Part shown: positions 7,783-15,665 of the stretch, piece after piece | How the letters are laid out: each line of letters opens with the position of its first letter | Numbering within the stretch: the first letter of the stretch is position 1 | Source of the DNA: Chlamydiales bacterium | GTDB lineage: Bacteria; Chlamydiota; Chlamydiia; Chlamydiales; JARBTQ01 | Assembly (NCBI GenBank): GCA_029240075.1 | Contig: JARBTQ010000004.1 | Span: forward strand, 62,001-126,000 | Length of the DNA: 64,000 nucleotides | Reading direction: 5' to 3' | The notes under the pieces: model-generated | What the model was told of the DNA's origin: nothing | Databases searched by the model: none | What the model saw: the letters and a program-made list of their open reading frames with translations, nothing else | Made by a program: the position numbers and the translations under genes

Positions 7783-8271
7783 CTACGAACCATATTTTTG
7801 TTTATGTTCTTTCATAAGCTTCACATATGTGGGATTTAGGCGAGCTTTATACCAGTAGGGATAAAACTCGCGTGCACTTGCAGCTTTAACCTCATCCACT
7901 TCCAAAGGCTTAAGCTCGCGAGTCATTTGATTGTATTTCCGCCCGGTTTTGTGATTTGCATACCTTCGAGCTCTCGTATATCCCATTTGTAGGAATTTAC
8001 GAGCCATATCAGCGCCTACAAAATCGTTATCTTCAAGATACTTTTCAAACATAGAGTAGATTTTTTCAGCAGATTCACGAGCAATTTCTGGAGTTCGAAA
8101 ACGCCAATAAGGTAGGATTTCCCCTTTATAGGGTTCACATAGTAATACCCCTTGTTCCCCTTTTCCAACCTGATAAAGCTCTGGATAGTTTCTAAAATTA
8201 ATTTGAGAAAAATCTTTATCGTAATTAAAGCTTTTTGATTTGACTTGTTTAGGATTAAGTAATTTTTCCAT
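7783..8271 (-). CDS. DUF4385 family protein
   Basis: This 162-residue soluble protein has the hallmarks of DUF4385: FNYDKDFSQINFR near residues 15-27, GEQGVLL near 38, YWRFRTPEIA near 55-64 and ARKFLQMGYTRARRYANHK near 89-107. Family members are about 150-165 residues, so this is full length. The function is unknown. The basic, aromatic-rich centre could bind nucleic acid, but that is inference. It is a stand-alone gene with its own terminator hairpin at 7685-7714. Confidence 0.8.
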   Translation of the reverse strand: MEKLLNPKQVKSKSFNYDKDFSQINFRNYPELYQVGKGEQGVLLCEPYKGEILPYWRFRTPEIARESAEKIYSMFEKYLEDNDFVGADMARKFLQMGYTRARRYANHKTGRKYNQMTRELKPLEVDEVKAASAREFYPYWYKARLNPTYVKLMKEHKQKYGS

Positions 8272-8325
8272 AAATTTTCCTATTTCAAAAGGTTAAAAGC
8301 TAATTGTAAAATCTGACAAACTATT

Positions 8326-9150
8326 CTAAGAAACTTCAACCTCTAGATCGGAAATAATTTGATTTTGATAGAGGAAAGTTTTAACTCGTTCTAATCTTTC
8401 TGCTGGATTGAACTGAAGCTTGAGGCAATTATATACAAAAACATAAATTTTCTCCTCTTTTTCAACCCACCCAACAAACCAACTAAGATACTTACCCTCT
8501 TTTTCATCTCTTCCAGAGCCAACTTTGCCATATAATTTACAATTTGGTTCTAAATCTTCCATATATAAAAGTTCTCGAGTCATCATTAAAGATGTCTTAG
8601 AGATGGGTAATAAACCTAGCACGAGTTTTTGGAGAAAATAGGCCTGCTCTCTTGGGGAAATAAGTAAGCTAGACATTAGCCAAGCTTTTTTTATAGAGTC
8701 ATTTTTTTGGCTATTACCGACTAGGTCACAATTTCCATATTTGAAAGATTGTAAGTATTTTTGAATCTTATTTTTACCTATTTGCTTAGCTAATTGTTGA
8801 GAATACCATATACAAGAGTACCTTATCCAAGAGTCTGGCCTATAAGCTTTTTTCCAGGCCTCTATATAGCTGTTATACATGGAAGGGATATCTTGTATGT
8901 AATTTTCTCGATAATTCCATTCTGGCTGAGTTTTGTTAAGAAGAATACGAGAGTCATAACCCATCAAGCTTAGTGGAATCTTAAATGTAGAACATGGCGA
9001 ACGGCGTACATCTAACCCATTACCTGTCTGTAGTACCAATTTATTTATAGATGCTTCTAATAAAAGAAAATTTTCTTCAGATAATAAAAAGAAAGGACAG
9101 CATAGACTAAATGTTAGCAAATAGATGATAAAAGTCAAACTAAGTCGCAT
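8326..9150 (-). CDS. Class D (OXA-type) beta-lactamase-like serine hydrolase
   Basis: This 274-residue protein has a hydrophobic N-terminal signal peptide (about residues 1-22) and the class D motifs in order: STFK (nucleophile Ser and carbamylation Lys) near 55, SCIW (in place of S-x-V) near 112, YGN near 138, and KVGSG near 208 in place of the usual K-T/S-G. A WLMSSLLISPREQ segment resembles the OXA omega-loop region. It probably acts in the periplasm on beta-lactams or has drifted into a penicillin-recognition role. The KVG triad is unusual and could change substrate handling. Chlamydiae make little peptidoglycan, so the benefit of such an enzyme is not obvious. Confidence 0.8.
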   Translation of the reverse strand: MRLSLTFIIYLLTFSLCCPFFLLSEENFLLLEASINKLVLQTGNGLDVRRSPCSTFKIPLSLMGYDSRILLNKTQPEWNYRENYIQDIPSMYNSYIEAWKKAYRPDSWIRYSCIWYSQQLAKQIGKNKIQKYLQSFKYGNCDLVGNSQKNDSIKKAWLMSSLLISPREQAYFLQKLVLGLLPISKTSLMMTRELLYMEDLEPNCKLYGKVGSGRDEKEGKYLSWFVGWVEKEEKIYVFVYNCLKLQFNPAERLERVKTFLYQNQIISDLEVEVS

Positions 9151-9642
9151 TATGCTTTCCCCTCTCTATATAAGCATAGAGCATAGAATAAGAGTTTATT
9201 GAGTAGTATGGGTAAGAAACAAAGGAATAATTATAAGAGGTTTATATTTTATTCTACACAGCGATCTCAAGTCATAAAACACACACTTATCTATATCTCT
9301 TCTAAAGTTGTGCTATACTATCGTCTATTTAACATATTTTTACCATACAAATAGCAGGTTAGATGAAGTAAATTTCTTATAATTTAGCCGTTCCCAACTA
9401 CGGATTGGACTTTAAGGGAAAACTTGTAAGATAGTGCAAGTTGTATGGAATAATGGTCTCTACATCAACTGATTAAGATTATTTTTTTAAACTAGTCTAC
9501 AATTAATAGGCTTTTTTATATAAGGAGGTTTGAATGCATCTATAGAAAAAGCAAGCTCCCTCATAGTATTTCTTAGAGGGGTTTTGGTGATTTCTAAGGG
9601 CGTAATTTCTTTTATCAAAATCATCTATGAATAGGAGTCTTT
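9151..9642. promoter_or_regulatory. Long upstream region of the 940-residue protein gene
   Basis: This 492-base divergent region separates the beta-lactamase-like gene (minus) from the large Thr/Ala-rich protein gene (plus). It contains TAAAGTTG at 9303-9310, which resembles the -35 element of sigma-28-type promoters but lacks a good -10 partner; a TATACT at 9314; a perfect Shine-Dalgarno AGGAGG at 9523-9528; and a short leader frame ending at 9634. The gene's own ribosome site is AGGAG at 9633-9637, five bases before the ATG at 9643. Confidence 0.45.
9530..9634 (+). other. Possible leader ORF or regulatory micro-ORF
   Basis: After the AGGAGG at 9523-9528 two reading options exist. An ATG at ideal spacing (9534) gives only Met-His-Leu-stop (9534-9545). 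A TTG at 9530, too close for normal initiation, opens 34 codons of a hydrophobic, lightly basic peptide whose TAG (9632-9634) overlaps the ribosome site of the 940-residue gene. A GTG inside the second frame (9587) is preceded by GAGGGG. Either could couple translation to the downstream gene. Unproven. Confidence 0.25.
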
Positions 9643-12465
9643 ATGACCACTCCAAGTATTTATAACCATGAAGGTAAACATCCTTACACTGCTGTATCTA
9701 TTGATGATGCCGCGGAGCTTTCTTTAGGAGCTGCAGGAAAGGCTGATGCCACTAATGGTTATACAGCTGCTTTCCCTGCAACGATAAAGGACGCTACAAC
9801 AGGTATTGTAGCTAAATATTTGGGCTCCACAATGGCTTCTCAAAAGCTGTCGAGGAGTATTGAAGTGCTTATTTCTTATACATATGACGACAATTTTACA
9901 CAAGTATCAGCTGCGACAAGGTTAGATGATTTAGATACTACACTAGCTAAGGTCAAAGCAAGCCCAGCCACAGGGGAAATAGCTCTTGAAGACTGGAAAA
10001 TTGCAATACTAGCCGCAACTCGTTTTAATAAGAGTAACCTTGTTTATGAAAAGAAAATTATTACAGCTGCATTTACAGACCTGTTGACTCGCGACTTTAC
10101 AGTAGCTCCAGCTACGGCTGCTACAAGACAACGTCGTTTTGAATTTATAGAAGCTTGGACTATGTACTATCCAGCAGAAGCTTATGAAGTTTTCTCGACA
10201 GTTCTCAAAGGGCTAGGTTCAGCGTTTACACTACCAGCAGACCAAACTAAGTATGATACATCGCAAAAGCTTTTGGAAACTGCACTACGTTATCGCTCTA
10301 TTAATAATCCTGGGGTAGAACCTGTAATAGCTTATGATTTAACAAGCCCGGCGACTGCAGTAAGTACGCAATTTAATGCATTGCTAGCGACATCTGTTAT
10401 TAAACTATCTTATGATGGGACATTCCAATGGTATGTAACCAAACCTCTAGATCGTTTTAAGGGGCTAATAGCTTTTAAAACTGCAGCAGATTGGAATGCA
10501 TATTTCAATTCAACAGCTTACACACCTAAAAATTATTACACGACTACCACGCAAAAACACACAGAAAGAGTAACGCAAGCAAAAACTTTAGGGGGCTTAA
10601 CAGATGAACAAATTCTGGACCTGCTTATAAACTTGGAGACACAATTCCCAAGAACTCCTTTGGATGCAAACGTAAACAATCTGTCAGCAGCTCGTTGGCC
10701 AGGAAACTTTAATAAAGCAGAAGATGGGCTAATTGAATTTGCAAAACGTGAATTAGCGATGGTCAAATTCAAAGAAATTTGTTCAAAGTTAAAAGGGCTA
10801 GGATCTAATACTAAGTTTGCAGCTAAGCTTATAAATTTGCATGACAAACATACTTCACTATACACTGCTTTTACAGCAGCTCAAACAGCTTACAATACAG
10901 CATTAAGCGCAGTGACTACAGCAGAAACTACTTATAATTCTACCCCAACAGATGCTAACAAAACAGCTCTCAACAATGCTGTCTATGTAGCAGATGCTGT
11001 AGCTAAAGATTTTATAAAAGCCTCTGAACAAGTTAAGGACTATGTATGGCAACAGATTCTGACTGCAGATCAGACTGGTGAGGTTAAGTTAGAAGCCGAC
11101 ATCTTCCCTGTAGAGCAGGCTATTTATTTATTCGCCGTTGCAGGAATTACTCCTGATGGGATGCCCGCTTTAGGAGCCCATTCCGATATTATGGCTAAAT
11201 TTCCGAATGCTGTAACTCCAGCAAATAACGATTTACAAGCGATCATAAATCTATTAAGCAAATTTATGCCCAAACAAGTGGAGGATGCTACAAATCGTCT
11301 ACCTACAACAGGCATGGATAGCACTGTAGTTACTAACTTAATTGCTAACAATGACACTATAGTTGCAGGACCTAACTTATCTACAGTCCCTCCAATCCAA
11401 ATTGTTCAAGATTTCTTGACCCAAGGATTAACTCCTAAAGAAGCTTATATGCGTGCTATAGAGGCATATACTTATAATCCTTTAAATCCTTTAGCAATGA
11501 CAAGTGATCAGAAAGATCGTGCAGAAGAGATCTTAGAGGCATTATTTGAAACTTCTTTAGTGGACATGGCTACAAAGAAAGAGCTATATATGGGACCAAC
11601 GACAACAGACCCCTTAGTAAAGCAAAGACAATTAGTAACACGTTTTGGAGCCTCTGATCTAGCTCAAGTTGTAGTTTCTAAAAAGTTTGCAGATAATAGC
11701 ACGGCTACAGTACCAAATAGTTGTTTATCTGTTATGACTGATTTTGTTCATGCATCTACTACAACTGTAAGTCAATTTATTGAATTGTTAGAGAAATTTA
11801 ATGAACAATCATGGCCTGTGTGGAAGCAAGTTATCGTAACTAATAACAATACCTTGAAGCTTCCTATAGCACCATTAGTATCTGTTGTAGAGCGAGCATT
11901 AGCTGTTCTAGTTATGGCAGATAGTGATGTCAATGCGGTCGTTGCTAACTCAACAAAAGCTAAAGCTAGAGCGAATGAAATCATTTCCGATATGCTAGGA
12001 GCTTTCAGCAAGGATGTTGCTAAGTCTATTTGGGATGCAATTAGAAAGTTTAGTAATGCTCAACTAGCAGAGGTGGTGACAGGAACTATCACTAGAAAAG
12101 ATGTATTAAGCAATCTAATGGACAATGCTATCAGTGCTTATGCTAAGACTACAGGTTTAACCGGAACTGTATATAATACTTGGCTTACAGGACTCATACC
12201 TGCAACGGCTCCTACGACTCTAACAGCAACGACTCATGCAGAAGGGTTTGTTGTAGCTAAAAAAGCGTTAGGATTATCAACACAAAAAGTGTTAACACTC
12301 AATCCTACGCTATTTACTAGTGCTGAAAGAACAACCTTAGGAACAAGTATTACAAATTCAGGGGTTACTAGCTCTGAAATTACACAAATTGACACAGATA
12401 TGGGCAATGCAGCAATAAGAGAAGATAACTATTTCAGAACAATATTTGCACCCAAGTTTGTGTAG
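9643..12465 (+). CDS. Unknown 940-residue Thr/Ala-rich protein, possibly secreted or surface-associated
   Basis: I do not recognise this protein. It is rich in Thr and Ala with long predicted helices, has almost no cysteine (two seen, near residues 386 and 694), no classical signal peptide and no clear membrane segment. Such a composition is typical of secreted structural or type III-exported proteins. A helical Ala/Thr tract near residues 405-445 looks like coiled coil. It has a good ribosome site (AGGAG, five-base spacing) and a long leader, suggesting high or regulated expression. Codon use follows Thr/Ala content but not a foreign GC content. It ends at a strong hairpin shared with the convergent gene. 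Confidence 0.8.
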   Translation: MTTPSIYNHEGKHPYTAVSIDDAAELSLGAAGKADATNGYTAAFPATIKDATTGIVAKYLGSTMASQKLSRSIEVLISYTYDDNFTQVSAATRLDDLDTTLAKVKASPATGEIALEDWKIAILAATRFNKSNLVYEKKIITAAFTDLLTRDFTVAPATAATRQRRFEFIEAWTMYYPAEAYEVFSTVLKGLGSAFTLPADQTKYDTSQKLLETALRYRSINNPGVEPVIAYDLTSPATAVSTQFNALLATSVIKLSYDGTFQWYVTKPLDRFKGLIAFKTAADWNAYFNSTAYTPKNYYTTTTQKHTERVTQAKTLGGLTDEQILDLLINLETQFPRTPLDANVNNLSAARWPGNFNKAEDGLIEFAKRELAMVKFKEICSKLKGLGSNTKFAAKLINLHDKHTSLYTAFTAAQTAYNTALSAVTTAETTYNSTPTDANKTALNNAVYVADAVAKDFIKASEQVKDYVWQQILTADQTGEVKLEADIFPVEQAIYLFAVAGITPDGMPALGAHSDIMAKFPNAVTPANNDLQAIINLLSKFMPKQVEDATNRLPTTGMDSTVVTNLIANNDTIVAGPNLSTVPPIQIVQDFLTQGLTPKEAYMRAIEAYTYNPLNPLAMTSDQKDRAEEILEALFETSLVDMATKKELYMGPTTTDPLVKQRQLVTRFGASDLAQVVVSKKFADNSTATVPNSCLSVMTDFVHASTTTVSQFIELLEKFNEQSWPVWKQVIVTNNNTLKLPIAPLVSVVERALAVLVMADSDVNAVVANSTKAKARANEIISDMLGAFSKDVAKSIWDAIRKFSNAQLAEVVTGTITRKDVLSNLMDNAISAYAKTTGLTGTVYNTWLTGLIPATAPTTLTATTHAEGFVVAKKALGLSTQKVLTLNPTLFTSAERTTLGTSITNSGVTSSEITQIDTDMGNAAIREDNYFRTIFAPKFV

Positions 12466-12493
12466 TATTAAAGCTAATCAGATATTTTAGAAG

Positions 12494-12522
12494 TAGGTAG
12501 GGGAATTATCTCCTACCTATTT
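12494..12522. terminator. Hairpin terminator between convergent genes
   Basis: Inverted repeat TAGGTAGG (12494-12501) and CCTACCTA (12512-12519), followed by TTT on the plus strand. It lies 28 bases after the 940-residue gene and 27 bases beyond the stop of the convergent 671-residue gene, so it probably terminates both. Confidence 0.65.
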
Positions 12523-12546
12523 AAGTATATGACATTTCTAATGAAA

Positions 12547-14562
12547 TTATGCATTTAAGCTTACGGTCAGTTCGTTTTCAATCAAATGCTGTTCATAGTA
12601 TTTCATGAAGGTTTTTGAATAACCTATCGTAGTCGTATATTGGAAAAGGTAACGTGTTAGATTACATATAGACTCCCAAGGACTCGTATCTAGTTGCTTA
12701 ATAAATTCTATAAGCTTACCAGAAAGGGTTTCAGAAATATGAAACTTTCTTAGGAAAAGATTTAATAGTACTTGTCTTTCAGATTCTTCACTCAGATATA
12801 ATAGAGCTAAGGGAAAAGTTGCATAAATAAGAGCATCAACTCTTTCATCACCTCTACTAGTTTTAGATAATAAACCTAATACGCATATTAAATGGTTTTT
12901 AAAACTTATTTTTGTGCTCATGATTGCAAGTAAAACGTGGTAAGGCATAGGTATTATTAATTCTTCATTGGAATAATTCCAATATTTATTTTTTAGCCTC
13001 ATATTGTAGAAGTCTTCAAAAGCCATAACCATTAGAGATTGTTCTTTATATCCCAAATAACGTTGCAAATCATTTAAAAAGCAGAAGATAGCATTTGCAT
13101 CTAAGCGTGGAATAAGTAAAAAACTCGGTTCTAAAGATAATGAATGGCTACTGAACGATATTCTGTTATAAAAATTATGATTGTGTTGAACTATAGATGT
13201 TGCTTTGTCTGGAAAAATACTTAATAAGATCTGTATAAAAGGTCTAATTAAGGTAATGTCGACCTGAAGCAATAATTTTTGTAAGTCTAGTAATAAAGGA
13301 CTTTGTATTTTTAATAGTAAAAGCTCTTGAACCAAATCATCTTTTAGCGTTGGTAACAAAGAATTCTCAATACTTTGTTTTTCTGGAAACTCCATCGGGG
13401 TATGACTTATGTCGATTGGTTTTAGCTCCCATAAAGCATGAAATAAATAAATAAACCGATCTTCTTGCGATGGATAACGGCGATTGGAATATAAATAGTT
13501 ATAGAGGCTTTGTCTTAGTTTAGTGGATCCCTGACTTGGGATAAAATCTGTGTGTTTTTGCCCCCAAGTATGGTGTAATGTTTTTAAAAATAGAGAATAA
13601 ATAGTTGCTAGGTTAGAACTTGATACAACGCTAATTTGACCCTTAAAAGTGATATTAAATAGCCATCTTTCCCAAGCTTCTTTTTTTATTTCCGATGCCT
13701 TTTCTATCGCTAGAAATCCTGCTTGAGCCAAAAAATAAGCCTTTGTTAAACTCTTACAAGCAGTAGCTGCAAAAACATGAACTTTTGTTGTCTGTTGCTC
13801 AAGATATTGTTCCGGCTCTAATGTAATGAAAAATGAGGCCTCCTCAATATAGCGTCGCCTATAAGGATTAAATGAAAATACTATATTAAGTCTAAGATCT
13901 TGGTATCCTATACTGAACTGAGTTGTATCTGGTTCATCTGTAAAATAGTTTTCAAAATAAGGATTATGAGAGGATCCAATCACTACACCCTGTTCATGAG
14001 CACATAATTTTAGAGCTTGTAGTGTAAAAGCGCGAACAGCTTGACTTTGTTGGATAATTCCTCGTGAAAGTAGTAGGTCCTTCATGTCGATATTCAAATC
14101 GATAGCAATTAGATCCTCCTCTTTTTTCTTTTCATCAATTACATATAAAGAAGCCTCACCAGCTAATTCTATTAAAATAGATTGCTGCACATTGGTCAAA
14201 TCAAATTGTTGACTTATGATATGGTAGAGATTGGCTAATAATCTGTTGGGGGTAAGCTGGAAAAGGGGAGGAGGGAGTAAATGAGCTTCAGGATATTTAT
14301 AAGAAACAGTAGTTAAAACAGGGGTTTCCATAATTTTTTGAAGCCTTTTCTTTCCTGTTGCTGTCAAAAAGGCTACTTTGGGATTAGTTGTTTCCTCAAA
14401 GCAGGGGTAGATTTCGTTTGGCGATTTATCATGTGATTTAAAAAAGGGTGATGCAGGAAGTGGAGTAAGATTCGTTTGGGATCTCTGTGCAGGAGCTTTT
14501 GTCAATCCGTAAATATTGCTAAAGTCCTGAAAAGTATTGTAAATTGAATAATTTAAGTTCAT
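12547..14562 (-). CDS. Unknown 671-residue protein
   Basis: I recognise no family. The protein is soluble and Leu-rich, with mixed alpha/beta character in the first 300 residues and a mostly helical Leu/Phe/Ile-rich second half (about residues 380-660). There is no signal peptide, membrane segment, catalytic motif or repeat unit that I can define. The first 60 residues are polar and Pro/Ser/Thr-rich, as in type III secretion substrates, which is only suggestive. It lies downstream of the FliK/SctP-like gene on the same strand, 248 bases away, and converges on the 940-residue gene. An AGG-containing ribosome site precedes the ATG. Confidence 0.75.
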   Translation of the reverse strand: MNLNYSIYNTFQDFSNIYGLTKAPAQRSQTNLTPLPASPFFKSHDKSPNEIYPCFEETTNPKVAFLTATGKKRLQKIMETPVLTTVSYKYPEAHLLPPPLFQLTPNRLLANLYHIISQQFDLTNVQQSILIELAGEASLYVIDEKKKEEDLIAIDLNIDMKDLLLSRGIIQQSQAVRAFTLQALKLCAHEQGVVIGSSHNPYFENYFTDEPDTTQFSIGYQDLRLNIVFSFNPYRRRYIEEASFFITLEPEQYLEQQTTKVHVFAATACKSLTKAYFLAQAGFLAIEKASEIKKEAWERWLFNITFKGQISVVSSSNLATIYSLFLKTLHHTWGQKHTDFIPSQGSTKLRQSLYNYLYSNRRYPSQEDRFIYLFHALWELKPIDISHTPMEFPEKQSIENSLLPTLKDDLVQELLLLKIQSPLLLDLQKLLLQVDITLIRPFIQILLSIFPDKATSIVQHNHNFYNRISFSSHSLSLEPSFLLIPRLDANAIFCFLNDLQRYLGYKEQSLMVMAFEDFYNMRLKNKYWNYSNEELIIPMPYHVLLAIMSTKISFKNHLICVLGLLSKTSRGDERVDALIYATFPLALLYLSEESERQVLLNLFLRKFHISETLSGKLIEFIKQLDTSPWESICNLTRYLFQYTTTIGYSKTFMKYYEQHLIENELTVSLNA

Positions 14563-14668
14563 TCTAACCTCCGTAAATATAACAGATAAGGGCTATCATG
14601 TTAACTTCCGACTAAGCAAGAAAGCAAAAGAATCTTTAATTTTTCTAAACTTTAAAATTTTAGTAGGA

Positions 14669-14790
14669 ATAAATAGGGGAGTATATATAGGCTGCGCGTC
14701 TAGATTTGCCTTTTTCTATGAACAGGAAAAATAGCCAAATTGTCTGTATTTTTAAAAGGATATAAAGAAATATAAAAGCTCTATATCCTT
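14669..14790 (-). pseudogene. Degenerate gene relic, related to the one at 55377-55559
   Basis: On the minus strand the bases after the FliK/SctP-like gene translate to a segment containing FFLFIEKGKSRRAAY. This aligns with FFYWRKKGKPSRALY at 55.4 kb, and the DNA also matches (TGCGCG-CTAG-TTT-CCTTTTT). The surrounding 81-codon frame overlaps the end of the neighbouring gene out of frame and is not a convincing gene. The two are best explained as decayed copies of one element, possibly a transposase end. Confidence 0.35.
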
Positions 14791-14810
14791 TTTCAACGGT
14801 AGGAAAGCGA

Positions 14811-15596
14811 TTAAGCAAGTGAGAACTTTTTACCTGAACTAAGCTCTTTGTGTGGTCCTTGCTGATTTGAATTGTGTTGCTGCCCTTGTTGCCCTTGCTG
14901 GTCAAAGCTTTGATTAGAAGCTAAAAGAGAATCATTTCTTTCTGTTTCGATCTTATGAATATTAAAATCAACATTGTTTACTGACTCTAAAAAGTCGATC
15001 TTAGATTCTTCTATCAAGCGTTGAGCTTCTTCTGATAAGCCATTAAAAAATAGGTTGTACTGGCGAGGAGCTGTACTGTACTGAGTAATGGTAATATTAA
15101 AACTCCCTAATTTACCAAAGTCTGAAATATATAGAGTAATTTCTTGGGTATCAGCTTGCTTCATAAGATCAATTCTTTCTATAAGACGCTGCGCTAATAA
15201 GCTCATTAGTTCTTTTGATTCTGAAGAGCCCTTAACTTCACTAGATCCAGTTATAGAATACTCTAGATCATAAGCGGCATTATCTTGTGAATAAGAAGAA
15301 TTGAAAGTTTCACTATGGATATAAGCGTGACCAGCTGCTTCTTTCTCTAGAGAGTCTTTGTCATTAGCATTTTTCTTCTCTTTAGAAGCAGAGTTCTTTC
15401 GAGAGGACTCTTTTTTTTGCTTAGCTAAATCAAATATAGATGACTTAGACTTTTGGTTTAAAATCGGAGCTTTATGATTCTTAAGTTGCATTAACTCAGC
15501 AAATCGTGCTTTATCCTTTGAGGAAATCGTATTTGAATTAGAAGGCTTTGATTTAAGATGTTCCAGCTCTTTGCTGAGATCAATTTTTAAATTCAT
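14811..15596 (-). CDS. FliK/SctP-like hook- or needle-length control protein (putative)
   Basis: This 261-residue protein has a long polar, Lys/Ser-rich N-terminal region (about residues 1-125), a folded segment at about 130-220 and a Gln/Asn/Gly-rich tail. The folded segment reads ITLYISDFGKLGSFNIT followed by EEAQRLIEESKIDFLESV, which matches the FliK/SctP C-terminal pattern: a leucine-glycine turn between strands, then helices that would gate export specificity. Chlamydial SctP (CdsP) has similar size and layout, but it normally lies with cdsN/O/Q, which are absent here. Flagellar FliK is the alternative. It is 69 bases downstream of the P-type ATPase gene, same strand. Confidence 0.4.
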   Translation of the reverse strand: MNLKIDLSKELEHLKSKPSNSNTISSKDKARFAELMQLKNHKAPILNQKSKSSIFDLAKQKKESSRKNSASKEKKNANDKDSLEKEAAGHAYIHSETFNSSYSQDNAAYDLEYSITGSSEVKGSSESKELMSLLAQRLIERIDLMKQADTQEITLYISDFGKLGSFNITITQYSTAPRQYNLFFNGLSEEAQRLIEESKIDFLESVNNVDFNIHKIETERNDSLLASNQSFDQQGQQGQQHNSNQQGPHKELSSGKKFSLA

Positions 15597-15665
15597 TTAT
15601 AAAACTCGTTTAATTGAATAATGATCAAATTATATCAGAAAATTAATAAATAGTTCAATGGTAAA

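Noticed and set aside
9303-9330. Sigma-28 promoter upstream of the 940-residue gene
   Set aside because: TAAAGTTG fits the -35 element, but at the proper spacing the -10 region does not resemble GCCGATAA.
14660-14905. 81-codon minus-strand frame as a gene
   Set aside because: It overlaps the end of the FliK/SctP-like gene in another frame and has no ribosome site. Only its 3' part is retained, as a possible relic.
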